From Rhodococcus sp. SMB37 (GTDB lineage Bacteria; Actinomycetota; Actinomycetes; Mycobacteriales; Mycobacteriaceae): a stretch of 64,000 nucleotides of DNA. The position numbers were made by a program, and so were the translations under genes. Numbering within the stretch: the stretch's first letter is position 1; every line of letters starts with the position of its first letter. The DNA is taken from positions 310,001 to 374,000 of the forward strand of contig NZ_SLVY01000004.1 in NCBI RefSeq assembly GCF_004345605.1, written 5' to 3'. Of this stretch, positions 55,201 through 62,009 are shown piece after piece. Under the pieces are notes generated by a model, which saw only the letters and a program-made list of their open reading frames with translations, was not told the DNA's origin and did not search any database.

Positions 55201-56112
55201 AGCCAGCGTGCGGGTCGTTGCGCTCATCGTCGCGACGTACGCGGTGAACGCGACGAAGGTGCCGACGGTGATCGTGCCGTTCAAGGTGAGCCAGCCGCCG
55301 AGCGCGATCGTCGCGACCAGACCGAGCTGCGGGATCGCACCCATCGGCGCGGCGAACCGTGCGTTGATCCGGGCCGCCCGCATGCGCTCGGAGTACAGGA
55401 TCCGGCCGTGGTCCTCGAGCTGGTCGACGGCGCGGTCCTCCTGGCCGAAGCCCTTGACCACCCGGACACCGGTGACGGTTTCCTCGACGTGCTGCGCGAG
55501 GTCGGCGGCCCGCTGCTGCGCCGACCACGTCGCGGCGAAGACCTTGGGGCGGACCACCCGGACGATGGTCACGATGACGGGCACGGTGGCGACGGCGATC
55601 AGCGTCAGCAGCGGCGAGAGGGACGTCATGATCACCAGAGCCAGCGCGAGCTGCAGCAATGCGCCCGCCGACATAGGGACCATCGCGAGCAGACCTTGGA
55701 TGAGCTGTAGATCCGTGATCGAGCGCGACACCACCTGTCCGGTGCGGATTCGATCCTGACCGTGGCCGTCGAGGCGTTGCAGCGATCCGAGCAGGCGTAA
55801 TCGAAGGTCGTGCTGGACGTCCAGCGAGAGCCTGCCCGCCAGCATCCGACGACCGTACTGGCATCCGAACCGGACGGCCGCGCCCACCGCTATTGCCGCG
55901 GCCGCGAGCCCGATCACGTTCGGGACAGAGGTGAATTCGGTGGCCTCACCTGTAGCGCTGTCGAGTGCGATCTTGGTGAGCAGCGGGAATGCGATATCTA
56001 TCAGGGCGGCGATCGCCGTGAGTGCGAGTGCGCCGATCGCCGTTCTGCGGTGGCGCATGCATTCCGCGCCGAGGCGACGGACCCAACCTTGATCGTGTGT
56101 GTCGTGTGGCAT
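52240..56112 (-). CDS. Fused heterodimeric-type ABC exporter (TMD-NBD-TMD-NBD)
   Basis: 1290 residues: two half exporters joined by a Pro/Gly/Ser-rich linker (about 595-690). NBD1 has Walker A GPAGSGKT, signature LSGGQRQ and Walker B LLLDDATSAVD, where the catalytic Glu is Asp. NBD2 has Walker A GRTGAGKS, altered signature LSAGQRQ and normal LLLLDEATATLD. The altered residues fall in one composite ATP site, as in heterodimeric multidrug exporters. In M. tuberculosis the related pair (Rv1272c-Rv1273c) is two genes, as recalled. Confidence 0.9.
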   Translation of the reverse strand: MPHDTHDQGWVRRLGAECMRHRRTAIGALALTAIAALIDIAFPLLTKIALDSATGEATEFTSVPNVIGLAAAAIAVGAAVRFGCQYGRRMLAGRLSLDVQHDLRLRLLGSLQRLDGHGQDRIRTGQVVSRSITDLQLIQGLLAMVPMSAGALLQLALALVIMTSLSPLLTLIAVATVPVIVTIVRVVRPKVFAATWSAQQRAADLAQHVEETVTGVRVVKGFGQEDRAVDQLEDHGRILYSERMRAARINARFAAPMGAIPQLGLVATIALGGWLTLNGTITVGTFVAFTAYVATMSATTRTLAQVVIMAQLSRAAVERVYEVIDTEPDVADPAHPVPLPDGPLGLAFRNVTFGFDEGRDVIDGMDLEVLPGETVAIVGPAGSGKTALSLLAPRFYTPSAGAVCLTSDGRDIDVTSLRADRLREAVSLVFDEPFLFSDTIASNIALGRHDATDEEIRAAAVAARADEFIESLPDGYDTVVGERGLTLSGGQRQRVALARALLLSPRVLLLDDATSAVDAETEAAIYAALRAQPDRTTLVLAHRRSTLTLADRVAVLDGGTIVDIGTVDELDRRSPVFRRLLTGASPDSHSERPAPSEHSISPREGASNGPHALWPETETPSDDHSPSRPAALAPVNRGPGGGRGGAGPMSGALGAVAPTPELRAAVAALPPATEQPGADPDLQSRALRRPDPQFRLLRTLRPVRRLLAAVMVCLAVESAINIAFPSIVRFAVDRGVTPGDPDMLWFAAAMGVGLALLGWAAVAVLTVLTARAGERVLLGLRVRSYAHLQRLGLDYYERELSGRIMTRMTTDVDALSQFIQTGLSTAVVSVLTLLGISVALLATDASLAVVVLGVIPVLVAATLWFRKVSGVAYAVSRERISLVNADFQENITGLRAAQAYRREETSARRFAERADAYRRSRMRSQRAISLFFPFITFLSDLALAAVVFVGAREVSSGATTAGVLIAFVLYLNLLFGPIQQLSQVFDGYQQARVGLRRIGDLLRTESSLESGPAGTVDVSGHLRGDVRLEDVGFRYSGADTDALADVDLSFPPGSTVALVGRTGAGKSTIVKLLARFYDPTSGSVRVDGTDLREYRLPEYRGRLGVVPQEAHLFTGTVASNIAYGRPDASRSDIESAARTVGALGMIAGLGGGMLHPVGERGQGLSAGQRQLIALARAELVDPDLLLLDEATATLDPATEQAVLEAGASVSRSRTAVIVAHRLATAARADLVVVIEGGRVVERGPHETLRRAGGLYTTLWQLATAGLVPDVEDDTPKRDPEPVATPRSSTL

Positions 56113-56149
56113 TTCCTCCGACAGTAGCGCCGGGCTACGACAGCAGCGC

Positions 56150-56929
56150 TCAGGTGAGATCGCGACTGCGGGTCCGCCACCATCCGAGCCCGCAGACCAA
56201 CGCGGTCCAGAAGATCAGGACGAGCGGGGCAAGCGGCCACGACACCGGCATCTCGGCCTCGCCGGACAGGTCCACGACACCGAACAGCGTGTACCAGGTG
56301 ATCTGGGCAGGCAGGAACTGCGCGACGCCACCGAGACCCATGCCGTGGAGCACGAGGGAGACGGTCAGCTCCCCGAACGGAACCCACGCGCAGATCGCGA
56401 GAACGCTGCCCACCATCGAGCCGGTGAACAGTGCCAGACCGGAACCGATGAGCGCCCACAGCACCGCGCAGAGCAGACCGGCGCCGAGGACGCCCGCGAT
56501 ACTGCCGAGGTCGGCGCCCGAGAATCCACCACCGAACATGAGGATTGTCAGAGCCGACACGACCTCGGCGATCACGCAGTACAGCAGTCCGAACAACGCC
56601 GCGGTCGTGTACTTGGAGGCGATCACCAGATCGCGTCCGCGGGTGGTGAGGAAAGTGGTGATGATGGTGCGGTGCTGGTATTCACCACCGGAATTGACGA
56701 CCCCGAACAGCCCGGCGAACAGGAACACCAGGGCAAGCGTGAACGAGATGCCCACCGCTGCGGCCGCAGCCTCGGCGAAGCCGGGCCCGAGGACGTCCTC
56801 GACCTGACGCATCACCGGGAGCGTCAGTGCCCCGCAGAACAACCCCACCACCAGCGGTGCGATACCCAGGATCCACCAGAATCGCAGACCGAGCACCTTG
56901 CGGAACTCAGCTGTCAGGAGTGCGGTCAC
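56150..56929 (-). CDS. ABC-2 type transporter permease
   Basis: 259 residues with six hydrophobic helices and the N-terminal TAEFRKVLGLRFWWILG typical of ABC-2 permeases, plus a conserved loop GGEYQHRTIITTFLTTRGRDLVIASK. It works with the ATPase gene upstream, overlapping it by GTGA. Cargo is unknown; related systems often give self-resistance or export lipids or antibiotics. Confidence 0.88.
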   Translation of the reverse strand: MTALLTAEFRKVLGLRFWWILGIAPLVVGLFCGALTLPVMRQVEDVLGPGFAEAAAAAVGISFTLALVFLFAGLFGVVNSGGEYQHRTIITTFLTTRGRDLVIASKYTTAALFGLLYCVIAEVVSALTILMFGGGFSGADLGSIAGVLGAGLLCAVLWALIGSGLALFTGSMVGSVLAICAWVPFGELTVSLVLHGMGLGGVAQFLPAQITWYTLFGVVDLSGEAEMPVSWPLAPLVLIFWTALVCGLGWWRTRSRDLT

Positions 56930-58002
56930 GAGTGTCCCCCGGATCCGGTCGGCGGTTGCTGGAAGTTCGGTTGGCCAGGGTAGTTTGGTTGGCCCGGAAA
57001 GCTCGGGGTGTTCTGGGGCGCGCCGAAGCTCTGCGGTGCCGCCGTGTACTGGCCGGCCGTCATAGCGAGGAAGACCTGTTCGAGGTCGACATGCTCGATG
57101 CTCGTGCCGAACAGCGTGATGCCGTGTTCACCCGCCAGTGCGGCAATTCGATCGGGTTCGACGCCCACGACGGCCAGCCGGCCGTCGGGCTGGATCTGCG
57201 CATCGGTGAAACCGCTCGCCGCAAGTGCCGTCGCCAGCTTTACGGGATCGGATACCGCGACGAGCACGCGCGAACGGTAGGCGTTGCGCAGATCCGCCAT
57301 GCTGGTCTGCATCACGAGCGCTCCGCGGCTGATGATCACGAGGTGGTCGGCCATCTGCTCGACCTCCCGGAGGATGTGACTCGAGATCAGGACGGTGCCG
57401 CCGTTTCTCGCGAACGTCACGAGGAAGTCGCGAAGCCACGCCATTCCCTCGGGATCGAGACCGTTGGCAGGTTCGTCGAGGACGAGGTAGCGCGGTTGGC
57501 CGAGCAGCGCGGTCGCCAACGCGAGTCGCTGACGCATACCGAGCGAGAACTCGCCGACCCGTCGACGCGCCACGGAGGTCAGTCCCACGAGGTCGAGCAT
57601 CCGGGTGGCCCGATCGTCCGGCACACCCATCGCCGCGCAGTATGCCTTCAGATGTGTGGCTGCGGTGTGCTTCGGATGTGCGCTGTGTGCGTCGAGCACC
57701 GCACCCACGACCTGAGCGGGCTGTTCGAGCCGGGTGAACGGCACACCGTCGATATAGGCCGCGCCGGCTGTGGGTCGTACCAGCCCCGTCAACATGCTCA
57801 GCGTCGTCGTCTTGCCCGACCCGTTCGGGCCGAGAAACCCGGTGATCGAACCCCGAGGCACGGTGAAGCTCAGGTTCGACACCGCGGTGACATTGCGGAA
57901 CGTCTTGGTCAGGCCGTCCACTGCAATCCCGGGAGGGGGGCCACTTGCCGGTGCCGTGAAATGCGGCTGCCCGTGCGGAGTGTTCGCTGACGGTGCTGTC
58001 AC
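56926..58002 (-). CDS. ABC-2 system ATP-binding protein
   Basis: 358 residues. Walker A is GPNGSGKTTT, Walker B YLVLDEPANGLDP, and the signature region is FSLGMRQRLALATALL (SLGMR replaces SGGQR, common in this drug-exporter group). A C-terminal regulatory extension ends in a Pro/Gln/Asn-rich repeat tail (FPGQPNYPGQPNFQQPP), which is unusual. GTG start preceded by GGGGGAA. Partner of the permease downstream. Confidence 0.9.
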   Translation of the reverse strand: MTAPSANTPHGQPHFTAPASGPPPGIAVDGLTKTFRNVTAVSNLSFTVPRGSITGFLGPNGSGKTTTLSMLTGLVRPTAGAAYIDGVPFTRLEQPAQVVGAVLDAHSAHPKHTAATHLKAYCAAMGVPDDRATRMLDLVGLTSVARRRVGEFSLGMRQRLALATALLGQPRYLVLDEPANGLDPEGMAWLRDFLVTFARNGGTVLISSHILREVEQMADHLVIISRGALVMQTSMADLRNAYRSRVLVAVSDPVKLATALAASGFTDAQIQPDGRLAVVGVEPDRIAALAGEHGITLFGTSIEHVDLEQVFLAMTAGQYTAAPQSFGAPQNTPSFPGQPNYPGQPNFQQPPTGSGGHS

Positions 58003-58077
58003 AGAAATGTTCCCCCGGTTGCCTCTCGCTGTTGTGTCGCCGCGAGCATACGTGCAGGCAGGGTCGCGGCCCGTACC

Positions 58078-58827
58078 TCAGGCTTCCGAAGCCGACGTGG
58101 GGCGGGACGGCAGCAGCGCGCTCTGCTCGGCAGGCCACGTCGTGGGAGGCGCTCCGAATGCCTCGCGCGCGTTGATGATCGTGCGCTTGCCGATCGTCCG
58201 GTTGCCGGCACCACCGATCGCAGCCCCGATACCTGCAGGTACGAGCTTGCCGAGCAGAAGTGCCCCCCGCCTGGCCGCGTACTTCCGGACGAACTTCTTC
58301 ACGAGTGTGTTGTTCATCAGCTTGAGCTGCTTTGTACCGACCTGGCCCGTCAGGGCCTTCGGCCAGTTCTTCAGTGACGTTCCGGTGGCGGCCGCGACGA
58401 TCTCCTTGCCGGAATCCCCGAGCGCGATCGCGAGCACGAGCGCGCGCCGCTGGTTGTGGTCGTGGGGTTCGATTCCGTACACTGACGCGACAGCGAGCGT
58501 GAGCAGCGCCGATGCTTCGAGGAAGAACACCGACTCGGCGCCGATCGCACCGATGGCAGCGATGGTGCCGACGCCGGGGAAGGCCGCGGTGGCGCCTGCT
58601 GCGGCACCACTTCCCGTGATGGTGGTGAGGAACTGCTTCTCGAGCCGCGTGATGATCTGCGCGGGCGACTCGTCGGGATGCGCGCGACGCAGCCTCTCGA
58701 CGTACTTCGCGACCGCGGGGCCCTGCAGCCGGCTGCCGTTGTCGAGCAGCGTGATGAGTGCGCGTTCGATCGCGCCACCCTTGATGGGCTCACCGTTCTT
58801 GTCGACGGCGCGGGACTTTTCGCTCAT
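58078..58827 (-). CDS. EcsC-like hypothetical protein
   Basis: 249 residues. GSGAAAGATAAFPGVGTIAAIGAIGAESVFFLEASALLTLAVASVYGI is a glycine/alanine-rich amphipathic region like those of EcsC-family proteins, and GAAIGGAGNRTIGKRTIINAREAFG closes the domain. It has no clear signal peptide. Function unknown. ATG 58827 has AAGGA upstream; a longer N-terminal frame lacks a ribosome site. Divergent from the AraC gene. Confidence 0.65.
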   Translation of the reverse strand: MSEKSRAVDKNGEPIKGGAIERALITLLDNGSRLQGPAVAKYVERLRRAHPDESPAQIITRLEKQFLTTITGSGAAAGATAAFPGVGTIAAIGAIGAESVFFLEASALLTLAVASVYGIEPHDHNQRRALVLAIALGDSGKEIVAAATGTSLKNWPKALTGQVGTKQLKLMNNTLVKKFVRKYAARRGALLLGKLVPAGIGAAIGGAGNRTIGKRTIINAREAFGAPPTTWPAEQSALLPSRPTSASEA

Positions 58828-58835
58828 TTCGATCC

Positions 58836-58871
58836 TTGTCGTGTGTCCGCCGGTGGTTACGCTGGTGATTG
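58836..58871 (+). promoter_or_regulatory. Promoter of the AraC-type gene
   Basis: TTGTCG (58836-58841), a 16-base spacer, TACGCT (58858-58863) and seven bases to GTG 58871. Same -10 and spacing as the monooxygenase promoter. GTG 58865 is in frame but too close to the -10. Confidence 0.5.
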
Positions 58872-59719
58872 TGGCCCGGTCGTCAACTGTTGTCGGCATT
58901 TCCGACGGCGCCCGGCAGCGGCCCGCGCCGTTGCTGCAACCTTACGTGCGTTGGTACGAAGGATATCGGCTGACGGGTTTCCCACCGGGGCAGCATCTGG
59001 GCTTGTCGTCGCCGGATCTCACCGTCGTCCTCAGCCTCGACCGACCCGTCGACATCACCAGGGCGGCCGCGCCCGGCCAGCAACCGGGTCGGTTCACCGC
59101 ATTGGCGAGTGGACTGACGACGTCGGCGGTGACGATCGCGCACGACGGCAACCAGCACGGTATCCAGCTCGCGCTGACGCCGGCGGGAGCCCGTGCCCTC
59201 CTCGGGGTTCCGACATCCGCGCTCGGTGCGTGGGTGGTCGAACTCGACGACCTGCTGGGTCCCGACGCGCAGGAACTGCTCGAGCGGATCGCCGCGACAC
59301 CCGGGTGGCAGGAACGGTTCGCGGTCCTCGATGGCGTCCTCACCCGGCGACTGCTCGAGGCCCGCGATACCGCGCAGATGGATGCGCGTGTGGCGCACGC
59401 ATGGCAGCAGCTCGTCGCCCGACCCGGCACCGCAGTGCGCGACGTGGCCGACGACCTCGGGTGGAGTCGCCGCTACCTGACCGCCCGCTTCACCGCGGAA
59501 CTCGGGATCACACCCAAGGAATCCGCGCGCATCGCCAGATTCGACCGGTCGAAGGCGATGTTGCGCAGGCCCGCAGCGCGGCTGTCGGAGGTGGCAGTGC
59601 AATGCGGGTTCTACGACCAGTCCCACCTCGCCCGCGAGTGGCGTGAGTTCGCGGGCGTGCCGCCGTCGCGCTGGAGACAGGACGAGGTGTTCCCATTCGT
59701 CCAAGACTCCGACGCCTGA
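58871..59719 (+). CDS. AraC-family transcriptional regulator
   Basis: 282 residues. The C-terminal double HTH is VRDVADDLGWSRRYLTARFTAELGITPKESARIARFDRS, then LSEVAVQCGFYDQSHLAREWREFAGVPPSRW. The N-terminal 150 residues are an effector domain without an assigned ligand (LLQPYVRWYEGYRLTG). It may control the VOC gene 18 bases downstream or the divergent EcsC-like gene. Confidence 0.88.
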   Translation: MARSSTVVGISDGARQRPAPLLQPYVRWYEGYRLTGFPPGQHLGLSSPDLTVVLSLDRPVDITRAAAPGQQPGRFTALASGLTTSAVTIAHDGNQHGIQLALTPAGARALLGVPTSALGAWVVELDDLLGPDAQELLERIAATPGWQERFAVLDGVLTRRLLEARDTAQMDARVAHAWQQLVARPGTAVRDVADDLGWSRRYLTARFTAELGITPKESARIARFDRSKAMLRRPAARLSEVAVQCGFYDQSHLAREWREFAGVPPSRWRQDEVFPFVQDSDA

Positions 59720-59737
59720 TCCGAGGACGCTTGTCCC

Positions 59738-60181
59738 ATGTCCAGCACAGCAGCAAATCCGGAACGCATCAGCACCGACAACCACGCCCCGAACGTATGG
59801 CCGTGCCTGGCATATACCGACGCCCGGGGCGCCATCCGCTTTCTCGTCGAGACTCTCGGATTCACAGAATCCGCCTGTTACGGGGACGGCGACACCGTGG
59901 ACCACGCAGAACTGACGTGGCCGTACGGCGGTGGAGTCATGCTCGGCTCCGCCGGACGCGACACCCCACTCGATCAGCACGCCGACTCGGGATCGGTGTA
60001 CCTCGTCGTTCCCGACAACACACTCGCCGATGCCCTCTACGAAAGGGTCCGCGCCTCCGCCGCGACCATCACCGTGGAACTCCGCGACGAGGACTACGGC
60101 TCACACGGTTTCTCGTGTCGTGACCCGCAGGGGGTGTACTGGAGCATCGGTACCTATGCAGGGCACGGATTCGGTGAGTGA
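59738..60181 (+). CDS. VOC/glyoxalase-family protein
   Basis: 147 residues. WPCLAYTDARGAIRFLVETLGFTES and DPQGVYWSIGTY show the paired beta-alpha-beta-beta-beta units of the vicinal oxygen chelate superfamily. Metal ligands are only partly recognisable, so it could be a dioxygenase, a resistance binding protein or a PhnB-like protein. It follows the AraC gene closely, often the arrangement of a regulator and its target. Confidence 0.82.
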   Translation: MSSTAANPERISTDNHAPNVWPCLAYTDARGAIRFLVETLGFTESACYGDGDTVDHAELTWPYGGGVMLGSAGRDTPLDQHADSGSVYLVVPDNTLADALYERVRASAATITVELRDEDYGSHGFSCRDPQGVYWSIGTYAGHGFGE

Positions 60182-60205
60182 GATTCACCGGTGAGTGAGA
60201 TTCAC
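60172..60205 (+). repeat. Perfect 17-bp tandem duplication at the VOC stop codon
   Basis: CGGTGAGTGAGATTCAC occurs twice head to tail (60172-60188, 60189-60205). The TGA stop of the VOC gene lies in the first copy. The junction contains the palindrome TCACCGGTGA (60185-60194), so a hairpin may form between the two convergent genes. Confidence 0.7.
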
Positions 60206-61248
60206 AGCGGAGTGTGATCGGACGGCACCGTCTCCTCCGCGCGCGGCGGGGGCGGAGGGGTGCCGTCGCCGAACGGCCGGCCACCGAGTTCTTCCCGGCC
60301 GTGCGGCGTCACCCAGCCCGACAGGTCAGGGCCCTTCGGCACGATCTGCGTGGGATTCACGTCGGTGTGCACGATGTAGTAGTGCTGTTTGATCTGCACG
60401 AAATCGGTCGTATCGCCGAATCCGGGTGTCTGGAACAGGTCGCGCGCGTAGCCCCACAGCGCCGGGAACGCGGTGAGCGGATTCCGGTTGCATTTGAAAT
60501 GGCCGTGATAGACAGGATCGAATCGCGCGAGGGTTGTGAACAACCGGACGTCGGCCTCGGTGATCGTGTCGCCCACCAGATAGCGCTGCTGGGTGAGCCG
60601 GTCCTCGAGCCAATCGAGCCGAGCGAACAACCGGTCGAATGCGACGTCGTACTTGTCCTGTGAACCGGCGAATCCGCACCGGTAGACGCCGTTGTTGACA
60701 TCGCGATACACAAGATCAGCGACCTCGTCGATCTCGCTCCGCAGCGACTCCGGATACAGGTCCGGTGCACCGTCGCGGTGGAACGCGGTCCATTCGGTCG
60801 AGAAGTCCAGCGTGATCTGCGCGTAGTCGTTGGTCACGACCTTCCCCGTCGGCACGTCGACGATGGCCGGCACCGTGATGCCCCGGGGATATTCGGGCTG
60901 CCGCGCGAAGTACGCGTCCTGGAGGCGTTCGATGCCCAGCACCGGGTCGACGCCACCGGGGTCGAGGTCGAAGGTCCAGCTGCGCTGGTCGTGCGTCGGA
61001 CCGCACAGCCCCAGCGACAGTGCGTCCTCGAGACCGAGCAGCCGTCGCACGATCAACGTGCGGTTTGCCCACGGGCAGGCACGTGCTGCGACGAGACGGT
61101 AGCGCCCCGCTTCGACCGGGTATCCGTCGCGGCCGTCGGAGGTGATCCGCGTCGAGATGTAGTTCGTGTCGCGGGTGAATTCGGCACCCGGCTCGACGTA
61201 GCTCGCCTGGTCTGCCGTGCCTGTCGTGTCTGTGGCTTTGCTGCTCAT
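60202..61248 (-). CDS. Glutathionyl-hydroquinone reductase-type (ECM4/YqjG/XenC) protein
   Basis: 348 residues. ARACPWANRTLIVRRLLGLED contains the CPWA catalytic cysteine motif of S-glutathionyl-hydroquinone reductases, and FNPCRN-like KCNRNPLTAFPALWGYARDLFQTPG the family C-terminal pattern. It reduces thiol-conjugated quinones. Actinobacteria use mycothiol, so the thiol donor here may be mycothiol. ATG 61248 follows GAGGGAG. The 3' end meets the VOC gene across a short tandem repeat. Confidence 0.87.
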   Translation of the reverse strand: MSSKATDTTGTADQASYVEPGAEFTRDTNYISTRITSDGRDGYPVEAGRYRLVAARACPWANRTLIVRRLLGLEDALSLGLCGPTHDQRSWTFDLDPGGVDPVLGIERLQDAYFARQPEYPRGITVPAIVDVPTGKVVTNDYAQITLDFSTEWTAFHRDGAPDLYPESLRSEIDEVADLVYRDVNNGVYRCGFAGSQDKYDVAFDRLFARLDWLEDRLTQQRYLVGDTITEADVRLFTTLARFDPVYHGHFKCNRNPLTAFPALWGYARDLFQTPGFGDTTDFVQIKQHYYIVHTDVNPTQIVPKGPDLSGWVTPHGREELGGRPFGDGTPPPPPRAEETVPSDHTPL

Positions 61249-61288
61249 GAGGCTCCCTCGAATCGAATTGGTCACCGGCCCGAGTCGG

Positions 61289-61969
61289 CTACCCGGCCGA
61301 CGTACGCACTGTGATGAGAGTTCCCCACTCGACGTACCCACACACCGCGGCCAGCCCCCGCGCCGAGAGATTGTCGCGGCGGGCCCGCCACTGGGGGATC
61401 AGCCCGGCGTCGAGCGCGTCGTGCGTGCACAGCGTCGCGACGGTGGCGCCCAGCCCGAGGCGCCGATTCTCCGGTGTCGTCAGCACCCGCACGTCCGCGA
61501 GAAGCGACTGGAGTTCGCGGTAGCCCGCAACGGCAAGCGGCTGGTGGTCGTCGTCGAGCAGGACGAATGCCCGATCGGGCACATCCGCGCCCACCTCGCT
61601 GCTGTCGTCGGGTGGGCAGCGTCGTACCAGTTCGGCCAGGTCTGCGGTGTCGTGCGAGATCAACGGATCCTTCAGCCGTACCGCATCCGTCCACTCCGGG
61701 CACAGGCAGAGCACCTCGGTGCGAGCGGCGAAGCCGCCGGCCGCAGCGCGTACCGCGCCTTCGTCCGAACGCGTCGACAGTGCTGCTACGGCAGAGACGG
61801 CGGGGGCAGGGCCCACCACCGCGACGGTATCGCCGACGTCGAGCACTCGGACCGTGCTGAGCGTGTCGGCCACCTTCGTCACGAGTCCGCCGGAGGAGAG
61901 TGCGTCGTCGGCGAGGCCGAGTTCGCGACACCACGCGAGGGCCGCGATGCTCGAGAGATGGGGGTCCAC
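61289..61969 (-). CDS. GNAT-fold acetyltransferase-like protein
   Basis: 226 residues. The C-terminal half has an acetyl-CoA-binding-like loop (VRVLTTPENRRLGLGATVATLCTHDALDAGLIPQWRARRDNLSARGLA), while the N-terminal 120 residues do not match a named domain. Substrate unknown. GTG 61969 fits a leaderless promoter six bases upstream. Divergent from the MFS exporter gene. Confidence 0.72.
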   Translation of the reverse strand: MDPHLSSIAALAWCRELGLADDALSSGGLVTKVADTLSTVRVLDVGDTVAVVGPAPAVSAVAALSTRSDEGAVRAAAGGFAARTEVLCLCPEWTDAVRLKDPLISHDTADLAELVRRCPPDDSSEVGADVPDRAFVLLDDDHQPLAVAGYRELQSLLADVRVLTTPENRRLGLGATVATLCTHDALDAGLIPQWRARRDNLSARGLAAVCGYVEWGTLITVRTSAG

Positions 61970-61981
61970 GCGGATACCGTA
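61969..61981 (-). promoter_or_regulatory. Leaderless promoter of the GNAT gene
   Basis: On the minus strand TACGGT (61976-61981) is six bases from the GTG at 61969. Confidence 0.55.
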
Positions 61982-61984
61982 TCC
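61972..61984. promoter_or_regulatory. Palindrome GGATAC-C-GTATCC over two divergent -10 elements
   Basis: A perfect 6+1+6 inverted repeat overlaps the minus-strand TACGGT (61976-61981) and the plus-strand TACCGT (61975-61980). The latter is a possible -10 for the MFS gene, with about 23 bases of leader. A regulator bound here would block both genes. Confidence 0.5.
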
Positions 61985-62009
61985 CGCAGACCGCGGAGGG
62001 GGACGTGCA

